From: Acidobacteriota bacterium
GTDB taxonomy: Bacteria; Acidobacteriota; Terriglobia; Acidiferrales; UBA7541
NCBI GenBank assembly: GCA_003225315.1
Contig: QHZD01000018.1
Span: 124,001 to 188,000, forward strand
Direction: 5' to 3'
Length of the DNA stretch: 64,000 nucleotides
Shown here in pieces: positions 28,503-38,032 of the stretch; position 1 is the first letter of the stretch, and each line of letters opens with the position of its first letter. The notes below the pieces were generated by a model. It searched no databases. It was not told the origin of the DNA and saw nothing but the letters and a program-made list of their open reading frames with translations. A program made the position numbers and the translations under genes.

Positions 28503-28877
28503 ATGAAGAAAGGCAGCGCCGTTCCCAAAAATACAGACGAATACATCGCAAAGATCCCTGAGCCAGCTCGCAGCACCTTGAACAAGATGCGCGCTGTGAT
28601 TCGATCTGTTGTGCCGCGTGGAGCCACTGAGGTTATCAGCTATGGGATGCCTGCGTTCAAGCACAACGGAGTGCTGGTGTGGTTCGCCGCCTTCTCCAAC
28701 CATTGCAGTTTGTTCCCCACTGCCTCGGTTATTGAAGCGTTCAAGAAAGAGCTTAAGGGCTACACCACGTCCAAAGGGACCATCCAATTCCCGGTAGACA
28801 GGCCTCTGCCGGCTGCTCTTGTGAAAAAGCTAGTTAAGGCGCGTATCGCGCAGAATGAAAGCAAGAAACGGCGCTGA
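28503..28877 (+). CDS. DUF1801 (YdhG-like) protein
   Basis: 124 aa, ATG at 28503 with GGAGG 9 nt upstream. Diagnostic: DEYIAKIPEPARSTLNKMRAVIR, ISYGMPAFKHNGVLVWFAAF, then FKKELKGYTTSKGTIQFPVDRPLP. DUF1801 includes the Bacillus iron chaperone-like FraA (frataxin homologue) and many proteins of unknown function near SRPBCC genes. It follows the SRPBCC remnant and membrane protein, so all three may once have been one unit. Confidence 0.88.
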   Translation: MKKGSAVPKNTDEYIAKIPEPARSTLNKMRAVIRSVVPRGATEVISYGMPAFKHNGVLVWFAAFSNHCSLFPTASVIEAFKKELKGYTTSKGTIQFPVDRPLPAALVKKLVKARIAQNESKKRR

Positions 28878-29002
28878 TCGGCTTGCGGCTCCTCAAATTT
28901 CGCTTGGCTGCGGGTGCCTCCTTTGACGCATTTTGCCGAGGGACATAAAATCGCGCGCTGGCGAACAGAGCCAGACAGAGTTCGAGAAGGGGGAGCAAGC
29001 GC

Positions 29003-30572
29003 ATGAAAAAAAGCCGGTATCTTTATGCAGCAGGAATTTGTTTGTGGTTCGCGCAGGCCACGCTGCCCATTGCCCGGGGGCAGGAAAGAGAAGCGAAAGC
29101 GCCGGAAGCAAAGTCCCCCGATAAGTGCGACGCGGCCACGTCGAAAGAAGAGTCATCGGTAACCGAGCACAGCATCAAGATGGGCGGCCAAACGATTCCT
29201 TACAAAGCGACTGCCAGCACGACGCTGCTCAAGAACGAAAAAGGCGAATCCACAGGATTGATGTATTCCGCAGCTTACACGCGCAGCGATGTGAAGGACT
29301 TGAGCACGCGCCCGGTGGCGTTCCTCTACAACGGTGGACCGGGTTCAGCCACGATGTGGCTGCACATGGGCGCGTTCGGGCCGCGGAGGGCGCACACTCT
29401 TGACGGCACCTTCACGCCCCCCGCGCCTTACAAACTCATGGACAACCCGGAAACCTTGCTGGACAAAACGGACCTGGTTTTCATTGACGCGATGGGCACG
29501 GGGTACAGCCACGCCATCTGCAAAGCAGAGAACAAGGATTTTTACGGTATTGACGAGGACGTGGAAGCGTTCGCGCAATTCATTGTCACCTATTTGAGCC
29601 GCAACGACCGCTGGAACTCGCCTAAATTCCTAATCGGCGAAAGTTACGGCACGTTCCGCTCGGCGGCGCTGGGCAATTACCTGCAATCGCGAGACACCGT
29701 ACACTTGAACGGCATCGTGCTGATTTCCTCCGTTCTCGATCTTTCTTCACTGACCTTCGCGCCGGGAGATGACCGGCCGTTCATTTTTTATCTGCCGAGT
29801 TATGCGGCCACGGCCTGGTACCACAAACTCCTAAAAGATCGCCCCGCCGATCTCCCGGGATTCGTTGAAGAAGCGCGCAAATACGCGCAGGGCGATTACG
29901 CGTCCGCGCTCTTCAAGGGCGGGCAGCTCTCCGCCGGAGAGAAAGCTTCGGTTGCAAAAAAGGTTTCCTACTTCACCGGCCTGAGCGAAGACTATCTGAT
30001 CAAGGCCGACCTTCGAGTCAATCTCAGCCAATTCCGCGCGGAATTGCAGCGCAGCTCTCGCCTGACCACCGGCCGCATTGACGCGCGCTTCACCGGCTAT
30101 ACCTACGATCTGCTCGAGGAAAACGCACAAGGAGACCCCGAAGGACCCGCCGTGGGAGGTGCGTTCACGGCGTTGATCAATTCCTACAATCACGACGAAT
30201 TGAGATTCGGAAAGGATAAGGTTTATCACAACACCAGCGGGGCAGGTGGCGGCAGCTGGAACTGGGTCCGCAAGGAAAGCGGACCGCGGCGGTTTTTTCC
30301 CTGGCGCGCCAAACGTTGACCAGGATCTCGCCCAAGCGATGATTACCAATCCACGCTTGCTAGTGCAGGTCGAAAATGGCTATTTCGACCTGGCTACGCC
30401 GTTTTTCGCCACGGAATTTACCATGGAGCACTTGGGGCTTCCCGACGCGCTGCAGAAAAACATCAAGGAGGATTATTACAACGCAGGCCATATGATGTAC
30501 CTGCATGACCAGGACCGCGTCAGCCTGCACAATCAGATCGCCAGCTTCATCGATCGGGCGACGCAGCCTTAG
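29003..30572 (+). pseudogene. S10 serine carboxypeptidase-like gene interrupted by a frameshift
   Basis: ATG at 29003 with GGGAG upstream; signal peptide residues 1-27. The first frame (to 30319) has the S10 oxyanion motif NGGPGSA (110-116) and nucleophile S214 in GESYGT. At the six-T run 30293-30298 the frame is lost: the family sequence continues one frame over as FFPGAPNVDQDLAQAMITNP, with the catalytic Asp in NGYFDLATPF and His in AGHMMY, ending at 30572. Five T instead of six would restore a single protein of about 522 aa. It is either a true inactivation or a homopolymer error. Confidence 0.85.
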
Positions 30573-30631
30573 GAGAACTACGACGAAAAGGGTGACAGGA
30601 GTTTCGAGCGTGGTGATAGGCGAATGCTGGA

Positions 30632-31240
30632 TCAGTAGGTCAGGGACCAGCCGATCACGGTCATGGTGAGGACCAGCAAGAGCATTCCGGTGCTAACGAC
30701 GCTCAAGGTTCTACCGTGGCCCAGCAAGTAGTCGCGGGATTCGGGATCAATGCAGAGAACAATGGTGACAACCGTTACCACGCCCCAGGCCAGCAGGATG
30801 GGCACGCCCTGGTGCCGGCCGATCATAGCGAAGAATTGCGCGGGTGGCTGGCCTGCGGGAATCCACCAGGGAAGCAGCGGAGCTACGCCAGCGGCCAGCG
30901 AGAACGTCAAAAGTTTGCGCGTGAACCAGCCCTTGACCTTCGGCCGGGCCTCTTTCCAGACAAAATAGTCCCAAGCGAGCAGGGCGGCGGCTAGAGGCAC
31001 CCAGCCGTACAGGGCGAATTTCTGATCGAACCAGTACCAACTGCGAAACAAGATTTGCCCGTGCTTGGCCATCGCCAGCCGGGGCAACAAGAACACCCCA
31101 AGAATGCTATTGCACAGCACGGCGACAAAAATCGTCACCAAACTCATGAATTGAAACCAGTACCGCGTGGGCACTCTTTTGCAGCGAGTACACACGGACT
31201 GTTTGGGCAGGAAGTTCAGTCCACAGCGGTCGCAATACAC
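30632..31240 (-). CDS. membrane protein with N-terminal zinc ribbon
   Basis: 202 aa, GTG start. Residues 1-22 have two CxxC pairs (CDRC and CTRC), a zinc-ribbon. It is followed by about five helices (near 30-52, 76-92, 108-125, 143-162 and 178-198). No known family beyond the general zinc-ribbon/membrane type. It converges on the carboxypeptidase gene. Confidence 0.65.
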   Translation of the reverse strand: MYCDRCGLNFLPKQSVCTRCKRVPTRYWFQFMSLVTIFVAVLCNSILGVFLLPRLAMAKHGQILFRSWYWFDQKFALYGWVPLAAALLAWDYFVWKEARPKVKGWFTRKLLTFSLAAGVAPLLPWWIPAGQPPAQFFAMIGRHQGVPILLAWGVVTVVTIVLCIDPESRDYLLGHGRTLSVVSTGMLLLVLTMTVIGWSLTY

Positions 31241-31503
31241 GGCTACACTCCCACTGGAAGGGATTCAACCCCGTAATCCCCGTCAGGTTACTGCGTTTGA
31301 CGTTCCAAAAACTACTGGTCGGAGGGTCAGTTTTGGTCTTGGAGTTCTTACTTGCACAAGAGTTTGATTTGCTTGTGCCGTGGACAAAGCGAGCGCAGGC
31401 TTGCGATTGGGACGATTCCGTCCAGTTGCCGGTGTGAAACGCCGTTTGATACAGTGCCTATTCACGAATCTGGAGGTCTTAGGGTTTTCTTGTGGAGACG
31501 ATC
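31241..31503. other. intergenic region, no gene seen
   Basis: 263 bp between divergent genes. A short inverted repeat GCACAAG/CTTGTGC lies near 31350-31380. Otherwise nothing recognisable. Confidence 0.35.
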
Positions 31504-31677
31504 ATGGCGATTCCGAAGTATGCTCTCGACATTCTGGTTTGTCCCATTTGCAAGACGCGCGTGGAACTGCTGAGCGACGGATCCGGCTTGAAGTGCGTCA
31601 CCTGCCGCCGCGTCTATCCGGTGCGCGATGACATTCCCGTGATGCTGCCGGAAGAAGCGAAGATCGCCGAGGAATAA
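31504..31677 (+). CDS. Trm112-family zinc protein (YcaR-like)
   Basis: 57 aa, ATG at 31504 with GGAG 6 nt upstream. CPIC near the start and CVTC later form the zinc ribbon, and the ending [17 protein letters not shown] is the Trm112 signature. Homologues activate or partner methyltransferases; the bacterial role is less clear. It is followed 13 bp later by the heptose kinase, and Trm112-like genes are often near LPS genes. Confidence 0.9.
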   Translation: MAIPKYALDILVCPICKTRVELLSDGSGLKCVTCRRVYPVRDDIPVMLPEEAKIAEE

Positions 31678-31690
31678 TCGAAGACACTTC

Positions 31691-32755
31691 ATGCCCGCCA
31701 ACATTGCCGACGCCGTTCCCCGGTTGAAGCGATTGATCCCGCGCCTGCGCGGGAAGCGCATCGGCGTGCTCGGCGACTTGATGCTGGACCGCTACTTGTG
31801 GGGCACGGCTTCGCGCCTTTCGCCGGAAGCGGCTGTTCCCGTTGTCGATTTCGTGGAGCAGAGCGAATGCCTGGGCGGCGCCGGGAACGTGGCCGCAAAC
31901 ATATCGACGCTCGGCGGGGAAGTAGAAGCGTTTGGAGTGATTGGGAATGACGAGGCCGGACGCGCGTTGCAAAAATGCCTGAGCGCTGCAAATATCGCAG
32001 CCAAAGGCATCATCGCCGATTCCAAACGCGTCACCACGGTGAAAACGCGAATCATCGCGCGGCACCAGCAAGTGGTGCGCGTCGATCATGAACGGCGGGA
32101 ATCGCTGCGCGCCGAAACGCAGGAAAAACTTCTCCGAAGTTTATTTTCCGCGCTCAAGAAGCTGGACGCATTGCTGCTTTCCGATTACGACAAAGGTCTG
32201 ATCACGGATGACTTTGCCGACCGCGTCTTGAGCGCCGCGCATCAATTAAATGTTCCTGTCTTCGTGAAGCCAAAAACGTCCAGGCTCTACGCGTATCGCG
32301 GGGCCCGGGCAATCGTGTGCAATGCCAAAGAAGCGGGTTTCTACGTCACCCGCTCGGTAGCGGACGAGAAATCCGTGGAAGAGGCGGGCCGCGCACTGCT
32401 CGCGCATTTTGGCTGCGGCGCGGTGGTGATTACGCGGGGCGAAAAGGGCATGAGCGTGTTTGAGGAGTCCTCGCCGCGCCACCTGCACATTCCTGCGACT
32501 GGTTTTGAAGTGACCTACGCGCGCGTGGGGCAGCCGGGAATCGAGCGCGGAGCCACCGGCCGGCAGGTCTTTGACGTTACCGGTGCAGGGGACACTGTTC
32601 TCAGTGTTCTGGCGTTGGCCGTTGCAGCCGGGGCGCCGCTCGTCGATGCTGCGATGCTCGCCAACACCGCAGCCGGCGTGGTAGTCGGTAAGCTCGGCAC
32701 GGCTAGCGCTAGCCCCAAGGAGCTCGTTCACGCGCTGGACGACATTCGCCAATAA
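31691..32755 (+). CDS. D-glycero-beta-D-manno-heptose-7-phosphate kinase (kinase-only)
   Basis: 354 aa, PfkB/ribokinase fold. It phosphorylates heptose 7-phosphate at C1 for ADP-heptose and LPS core synthesis. Motifs: GVLGDLMLDRYLWGTASRLSPEAAVPVV, GGAGNVAANISTLGG and DVTGAGDTVLS, where the Asp after GAG is the catalytic base. The nucleotidyltransferase half of E. coli HldE is absent, so a separate HldC/HldE2 is expected elsewhere. It probably shares a transcript with Trm112. Confidence 0.9.
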   Translation: MPANIADAVPRLKRLIPRLRGKRIGVLGDLMLDRYLWGTASRLSPEAAVPVVDFVEQSECLGGAGNVAANISTLGGEVEAFGVIGNDEAGRALQKCLSAANIAAKGIIADSKRVTTVKTRIIARHQQVVRVDHERRESLRAETQEKLLRSLFSALKKLDALLLSDYDKGLITDDFADRVLSAAHQLNVPVFVKPKTSRLYAYRGARAIVCNAKEAGFYVTRSVADEKSVEEAGRALLAHFGCGAVVITRGEKGMSVFEESSPRHLHIPATGFEVTYARVGQPGIERGATGRQVFDVTGAGDTVLSVLALAVAAGAPLVDAAMLANTAAGVVVGKLGTASASPKELVHALDDIRQ

Positions 32756-32791
32756 CCGAGATGAATCATTTTTGAAAAAACATCAAGGTCG

Positions 32792-33235
32792 TCAAGGAAC
32801 GGGGAAGCTGAACGATTTGTCGGAAGCGAGCACCCAAACTTCGACGACTTTGGTCTTGCGGCTTTTTTCCGTGTCGGAAGCGTCGGGCATTGGCGAGAAG
32901 GGGCTGACCTCGGCCGAAATAGCAACGGCGTTCGAACCGCTTGGCGCTTTGGCACGGACAATTCTGTAACTTTTCACCGGGCCGTAATAGCCTTGCGGTC
33001 CCCAATCGGCGAGAAAATCCTTCATCGTGTAGGAGGGACCGGGCTTCCAGAGTTCGTAAGCCTTGGTGGTATCGCCCGCGATGAGGGCGTCGAAGAAACG
33101 CTCCGCAGCCTTCTTTTCCGGGTAGTAGCGAAACGTGTACCACAGCACGACAATCGCGACCACGGCAAGCGCCGCAATAGTGAAGGCCATGGCCCGCGAT
33201 TTATCTGGTTTGGCAGGTGGGTTGAGAAGTGACAT
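32792..33235 (-). CDS. membrane-anchored protein of unknown function
   Basis: 147 aa with one N-terminal helix (residues 16-33). The exterior part has AERFFDALIAGDTTKAYELWKP near 45-65, the pattern of the DUF4878-like/SnoaL-like small beta-alpha domains, then predicted beta strands. The function is unknown. It stands alone between convergent heptose kinase and co-directional ddl. Confidence 0.6.
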   Translation of the reverse strand: MSLLNPPAKPDKSRAMAFTIAALAVVAIVVLWYTFRYYPEKKAAERFFDALIAGDTTKAYELWKPGPSYTMKDFLADWGPQGYYGPVKSYRIVRAKAPSGSNAVAISAEVSPFSPMPDASDTEKSRKTKVVEVWVLASDKSFSFPVP

Positions 33236-33433
33236 TCAGTAGTCTCCTGCCCTGCGAGCGTCAGAATCGTACGGTGCTGTTGCATCGGCGCCATCCCAGC
33301 GTCATTCAGCAACAGCAAAATCGTATCAGACTCACTGCGTCCGAGTAAAAGGCGGAAACCGAATTGGTTGACGCGAGTTGGTCCACCGTTCGATCGATTG
33401 CCGCGGCCGCTTACTAACTTCCTTTAGGCGGAA

Positions 33434-34567
33434 TCAGCCTTCGAGGGCCCCGCCGGCACCGGCAGGGAGTTCGATCTGGTATTTGGTGCGGGCTTTTTCC
33501 GCGTGCTGTTCGAGGGCTAATTCGATTAGTTTGTCGATGAGTTCGCGAAAAGGAATGCCGCTGGCTTCCCAGAGTTTTGGGTACATGCTGATGGAAGTGA
33601 AGCCGGGGATGGTGTTCACTTCATTGAGATAAATCTTGCTGCCATTTTTCTCCAGGAAGAAATCAACGCGGGCCATGCCGCTGAGTTCGAGCGCGCGGAA
33701 GGCATCTACGGCGTAGTTCTGGAATTTCTTTACTTGCGGGGGTTTGAGGTCCGCAGGAATCAGGAGCTGCGTGCCTTCTTCGAGATATTTGGCTGCGTAA
33801 TCGTAAAATTCGCGGTGCGGGACGATTTCCCCGGCAACGGACGCCTTCGGGTTGTGGTTACCTAGGACCGAAACTTCGATTTCGCGAGCGTTGACGGACT
33901 CTTCGACGAGAATTTTCATTGCAAACTCGCACGCCAGGTTCAATGCAGGGGCAAGTTCTTCACGCGAGTGAACTTTGGTCATGCCGACGGAAGAGCCGAG
34001 CGTGGCGGGCTTCACGAAAACGGGGTACTCGAATTGCGCTTCGATCGCAGTTTGGATCGCGTGCGTTTTACTTTCCCAGTCGTGGCGGTGCACGGTGATC
34101 CAAGGCACGACGGGAATTTTCGCGACTTGCAGCAGGCGCTTCGCGACGTCCTTGTCCATGCCGATGGCGGAACCGAGGACGCCTGCGCCGACAAAGGGCA
34201 AACCAGCGAGATCGAGCAGTCCCTGAATCGTGCCGTCCTCGCCGAAGGTGCCGTGCATAACGGGGAAAACGATGTCGATGCGCTGGCCGCCTCCGCTGCC
34301 GTCCAGCCTTACGAGAGCGGCGTCGGTCGGGTCGGCGGTCATCATCACGCGCTGGCCGCCTTTCAAGACTTCCGGCAACATTTTTTGCGCGCCCGCGCCG
34401 ACAAGCCAGTGGCCTTCCTTGGTGATGCCGATGGGCACTGCTTCGTATTTGTCAGGGTCGAGGCCGCGAATAACGGAGGCAGCGGAGGCGAGGGAAACTT
34501 CGTGTTCGCCGGAGCGGCCACCGAAGAGGATGCCAATGCGAAGTCGTTTTTTGTTGTCGGGAGTCAC
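33434..34567 (-). CDS. ddl: D-alanine--D-alanine ligase
   Basis: 377 aa. The ATP-grasp enzyme joins two D-Ala for peptidoglycan. Seen: GGRSGEHEVSLASA at the N-terminus, HGTFGEDGTIQGLLDLAGLPFVGAGVLGSA, the Lys-containing FVKPATLGSSVGM, and the C-terminal metal-binding LNEVNTIPGFT. The length fits the long DdlA/VanA-like type rather than the 306-aa DdlB type. The final serine position is in SISMYPKLWE. It is monocistronic. Confidence 0.95.
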   Translation of the reverse strand: MTPDNKKRLRIGILFGGRSGEHEVSLASAASVIRGLDPDKYEAVPIGITKEGHWLVGAGAQKMLPEVLKGGQRVMMTADPTDAALVRLDGSGGGQRIDIVFPVMHGTFGEDGTIQGLLDLAGLPFVGAGVLGSAIGMDKDVAKRLLQVAKIPVVPWITVHRHDWESKTHAIQTAIEAQFEYPVFVKPATLGSSVGMTKVHSREELAPALNLACEFAMKILVEESVNAREIEVSVLGNHNPKASVAGEIVPHREFYDYAAKYLEEGTQLLIPADLKPPQVKKFQNYAVDAFRALELSGMARVDFFLEKNGSKIYLNEVNTIPGFTSISMYPKLWEASGIPFRELIDKLIELALEQHAEKARTKYQIELPAGAGGALEG

Positions 34568-34690
34568 GAGTCGGTCTCATTCTGCCGGGCTGTGCAGTTC
34601 AAAGTTATCAGTTTTCAGTTATAAGTGAAAAAGGGCGATTGGTGGAGCGGTTGTTTTTCTCCGCGTTCTGAATTGACAACTAATAAGTGG

Positions 34691-35602
34691 TCACAGGATT
34701 TTCTGTCCCAGGCCGGAGAGGACGAGTTCGACGCCGAGCAGAGCCGTGCGGTTGTGCTCGTCGAGGATGGGATTGATCTCGACGACTTCGAGAGAAACCA
34801 TAGATTCAGTGTCGGCAATCATTTCCATGGCGAGATGGGCTTCGCGGTAGGTGACGCCACCGCGTACGGGAGTGCCAACGCCGGGCGCATCGGCGGGATC
34901 GACGAAATCCATGTCGAGGCTGACGGCGATGCCAGAAGTATCGTCCATGGCGTACTTGAGAGCTTCGGACATCACGTCGCGCAAGCCGCGCTCGTCAATG
35001 TCGCGCATAGTGAAGACGTGAACGCCGGATTTCTTGACGATTTTGCGTTCCTGGGCGTCGAGATCGCGCGCGCCAACGATGACGATGTTGCCAGGCTCGG
35101 CTTTTGGCTTGAAGCCGAGGAGATCGACAAGCTCGGTCGCGCCGTAGCCCATGATGGCGGCGAGGGGCATGCCATGCACGTTGCCCGAGGGAGAGGACTC
35201 TGGCGTATTCATGTCGCCGTGGGCGTCGAGCCAGAGGTAGCCGATCTGCTTTTTATCTTTGCGGAAATAATTGGCGACGCCGGCGGCTACGCCTGCAGCG
35301 ATGGAATGGTCACCGCCCAGCACGAGCGGCAGAAACCCTTCATTTAAGGACTTTTCGGCGGCGGCGGCGACATCGCCGCATGTTTCAGCAATCTCCTGCA
35401 AGTATTTGGCGCGCTTTTCGCCGACGGGCATCTCTTCTGGCTGTTTGACGGAGAGATTGCCAATATCTTCGACCTGGAGGCCGAGCTTCTTGATACTGGA
35501 TTGGAGGCCAGCGCCGCGCAAAGCTGAGGGGCCCATGTCCACGCCGCGGCGGCTTTGGCCGAGGTCCATGGGGACGCCGATAATGCGAACTTTTTGCGCC
35601 AT
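34691..35602 (-). CDS. rocF: arginase
   Basis: 303 aa. This binuclear Mn enzyme hydrolyses arginine to ornithine and urea. Motifs: GGDHSIAAG, DAHGDMNT (metal ligands), SGNVHGMPLA and SLDMDFVDPADAPG. The RIIGVPMDLGQSRRGVDMGPSA-like N-terminus is typical of RocF. Neighbours on the same strand do not share the pathway. Agmatinase is less likely because of the GNVHGMP sequence and N-terminus. Confidence 0.93.
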   Translation of the reverse strand: MAQKVRIIGVPMDLGQSRRGVDMGPSALRGAGLQSSIKKLGLQVEDIGNLSVKQPEEMPVGEKRAKYLQEIAETCGDVAAAAEKSLNEGFLPLVLGGDHSIAAGVAAGVANYFRKDKKQIGYLWLDAHGDMNTPESSPSGNVHGMPLAAIMGYGATELVDLLGFKPKAEPGNIVIVGARDLDAQERKIVKKSGVHVFTMRDIDERGLRDVMSEALKYAMDDTSGIAVSLDMDFVDPADAPGVGTPVRGGVTYREAHLAMEMIADTESMVSLEVVEINPILDEHNRTALLGVELVLSGLGQKIL

Positions 35603-35752
35603 GAAATGACTCCGTGATTGTGACTAGAAGCTGGTGAACTGTGAAAAAACCGAACCAGTGGCTCAGCGGCAGCTCTGCCACAAAATTCAGGCCGGTTATT
35701 ATCTCAACAGAATTGCGCGAACAGCGGGAAAACTGCTGAACTACCCCCGGCT

Positions 35753-37081
35753 CTAAGGATACACGCGGTAAATCATGCGAGGGAAGGGAATGACCTCGCG
35801 AATGTGTTCGGTACCGCAAATCCAGGCGACAGTGCGCTCGAGGCCCAGTCCGAAGCCGGAATGAGGAACGCTGCCGTAGCGCCGCAGGTCAAGATACCAC
35901 TGGAAAGCCTCTTCGGGCAGTTTGTGCTCGTGGAGGCGCTTGAGGAGCAAGTCGTAATCGTGGATGCGCTGGCTGCCACCGATGATTTCACCGTAGCCCT
36001 CGGGGGCGATCATGTCGAAGGCGAGGGCAAGCTCGGGGCGCTGGGCGTCCGGTTGCATGTAAAAGGCTTTAATCGAAGTGGGATAATGATGAATCAGCAC
36101 GGGGCGGTCGAAGGAACTGGAGATGATGGTTTCTTCGTCGCCGCCGAAGTCGTCTCCGAATTTGGCGGGATTGCCGTTCTTGTTCAGCAATGAGACGGCG
36201 TCTTCGTAGCTAATGCGCGGGAACGGAGGCTTCACGTGTTCGAGCTTGGTCGTGTCGCGCTTTAGGGTTTCTAGCTCTCGCGATTTGTTCTTGAGGACGC
36301 CTTGCACGATGGTGCTGACGAGGCCTTCGCCAAGCGTCATGATTTCCTCGAACTCGACGTAGGCAGCTTCGGGCTCGAGCATCCAGAATTCCGTGAGGTG
36401 GCGGCGGGTTTTGGATCTTTCGGCGCGGAACGTCGGGCCGAATGTGTAAACCTTGCCAAGAGCCATGGCGATGGCTTCGGCGTAGAGTTGTCCGCTCTGC
36501 GTGAGGTAGGCTTTCTGGTCATCAATGTAGTTCACTTCGAAGAGCGTGGACGTGCCTTCGCATGCAGCGGGCGTGAACATCGGAGCGTCGGTGAGCGTGT
36601 AGCCCTGGGCGTCCATGAATTCGCGCGCGGCGCGGATGGCCTCAGCACGGATGCGTAGGATCGCGGCCTGCCGTGGCGTGCGAATCCACAGATGGCGCTG
36701 ATCGAGGAGAAAATCGACGCCATGCTCTTTTAACTGTATGGGGAAGGGCGTGCTCTCGGGGACTTTTTGGACGATTTGAATCTTGCTGACGCCAATTTCG
36801 TAGCCGCCGGGGGCGCGCTTTTCCGCGCGGATTTTGCCGGTAACGATAACGCTGGATTCCTGGGTTAGGCCCTTCAGCGATTGGAACGCTTCGGGATTTT
36901 CTTTCAGCGCGCAAACGCCTTGGATGATGCCGGTCCCGTCGCGGAAGATCGGGAAGAGCAATTTGCCCGACTGCCTAAGATTGTAAAGCCAGCCTTTGAG
37001 AATGACTTCCTGGCCGTCGTAGTTACCTGCCTGCTCGATCGTGATCGCGGGCATCTGGCCGGTTTCATTCGCGACGTTCAT
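35753..37081 (-). CDS. asnS: asparagine--tRNA ligase
   Basis: 442 aa from the ATG at 37081, which overlaps the sugar-isomerase stop by 4 nt (ATGA); an upstream ATG at 37096 has no suitable ribosome-binding site. It has an N-terminal OB fold ([15 protein letters not shown]), then a class-II core: motif 2 [21 protein letters not shown] and motif 3 [15 protein letters not shown]. The Asn-specific rather than Asp-specific type is assigned from the [16 protein letters not shown] form. Confidence 0.95.
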   Translation of the reverse strand: MNVANETGQMPAITIEQAGNYDGQEVILKGWLYNLRQSGKLLFPIFRDGTGIIQGVCALKENPEAFQSLKGLTQESSVIVTGKIRAEKRAPGGYEIGVSKIQIVQKVPESTPFPIQLKEHGVDFLLDQRHLWIRTPRQAAILRIRAEAIRAAREFMDAQGYTLTDAPMFTPAACEGTSTLFEVNYIDDQKAYLTQSGQLYAEAIAMALGKVYTFGPTFRAERSKTRRHLTEFWMLEPEAAYVEFEEIMTLGEGLVSTIVQGVLKNKSRELETLKRDTTKLEHVKPPFPRISYEDAVSLLNKNGNPAKFGDDFGGDEETIISSSFDRPVLIHHYPTSIKAFYMQPDAQRPELALAFDMIAPEGYGEIIGGSQRIHDYDLLLKRLHEHKLPEEAFQWYLDLRRYGSVPHSGFGLGLERTVAWICGTEHIREVIPFPRMIYRVYP

Positions 37082-37947
37082 TTTGCGGAGTTCCATGCCT
37101 TTTCAAAACGATCCATGGATTTGCGGGCGGTGGTGAGTTGTTCGGCGGCGCTTGGCGCTTCGGGGCCGGTCTTTTCTTTCAATTCCAGCAGCAGCGGCAG
37201 CTTCAGTTCCGGCGCAGTCTTTAGGAGCTTGATGGCGGCGGGCCAATCGATGGTGCCGTCATAAGGTGGAAGGTGCTCGTCCTTCTCCCCGCGGTTATCG
37301 TGAAGGTGGACGGAGGACACAAAATCGCGAAGTGGAGAAAAGCTCTTTTCGAGGCGCTCGTCTTCAGGAATATCGGAGAGGTTCGCGTGGCCGATATCGA
37401 AATTGAAGCGCAGGCCGACGAGGCGAGTTTCGTCGACGAAATCGCGGAGGTAGCTGGGATCGCCCATTTCGCTGCTGGTGTTCTCAACGCAGATGGTGAC
37501 GCCCACGTGGTGCGCGTGCAAGATGAGATGCTCGAGTGAACTGAACGCGGCGTCGCGCTTGCGAGGATCGGCTGTTTCGCGCGGGCCGCCCATGTGAAGA
37601 ATGAGGCGCGCGTAGGGCAAGTCTTCCGCGACGTCGATGACGCGTTTCAGTTCGTCCATGGCTTCGACACGGCGAACGCGCTCGACTTCGCAGATGGAGA
37701 GCGGAGTACCGCTTTCGCGCATGGCGCTCACGTCGCGGCTCGTCGGCGCGTGGAGCGAGACAAGCTGCAGACCGTGTTGCTCGAGCGCGGAGGCAACCGT
37801 TTGGATTTCCGGTTTCATCGCGTATTCGAAATGGCTGCGCGTGCAGAAAATCTCGACTCCTTGGAATCCAGCCTCAGAAATCTGTCCGAGCAGTTCCGGC
37901 GTCAGTTTTCGGGACACAAAGAGATAAGTTGACAGTAGTCTCTGCAT
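37078..37947 (-). CDS. sugar phosphate isomerase/epimerase-like TIM-barrel protein
   Basis: 289 aa from the ATG at 37947; the frame is open to 38163, but this would overlap ggt with no start features. It belongs to the xylose-isomerase-like/AP-endonuclease-2 fold: [12 protein letters not shown] near 70, [21 protein letters not shown] with metal-binding Asp and His, and VHLHDNRG. Substrate and true reaction are unknown. It is translationally coupled to asnS. Confidence 0.8.
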   Translation of the reverse strand: MQRLLSTYLFVSRKLTPELLGQISEAGFQGVEIFCTRSHFEYAMKPEIQTVASALEQHGLQLVSLHAPTSRDVSAMRESGTPLSICEVERVRRVEAMDELKRVIDVAEDLPYARLILHMGGPRETADPRKRDAAFSSLEHLILHAHHVGVTICVENTSSEMGDPSYLRDFVDETRLVGLRFNFDIGHANLSDIPEDERLEKSFSPLRDFVSSVHLHDNRGEKDEHLPPYDGTIDWPAAIKLLKTAPELKLPLLLELKEKTGPEAPSAAEQLTTARKSMDRFEKAWNSAK

Positions 37948-38032
37948 GATTCGTTCGAGTTCCCCGAAGCGCCTAGCCGCAGCCGTAGCGCTTCTTTTTC
38001 GCCCGCTTAAAGGGCTTTGGTTTCGATCCTGC

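Noticed and set aside
32701-32714. 14-bp perfect palindrome GGCTAGCGCTAGCC
   Set aside because: It is within codons for Ala-Ser-Ala-Ser near the end of the heptose kinase, so probably chance.
34600-34625. Short imperfect repeat of CAGTTAT-like heptamers upstream of ddl
   Set aside because: Only about three degenerate copies; not enough to call a repeat array.
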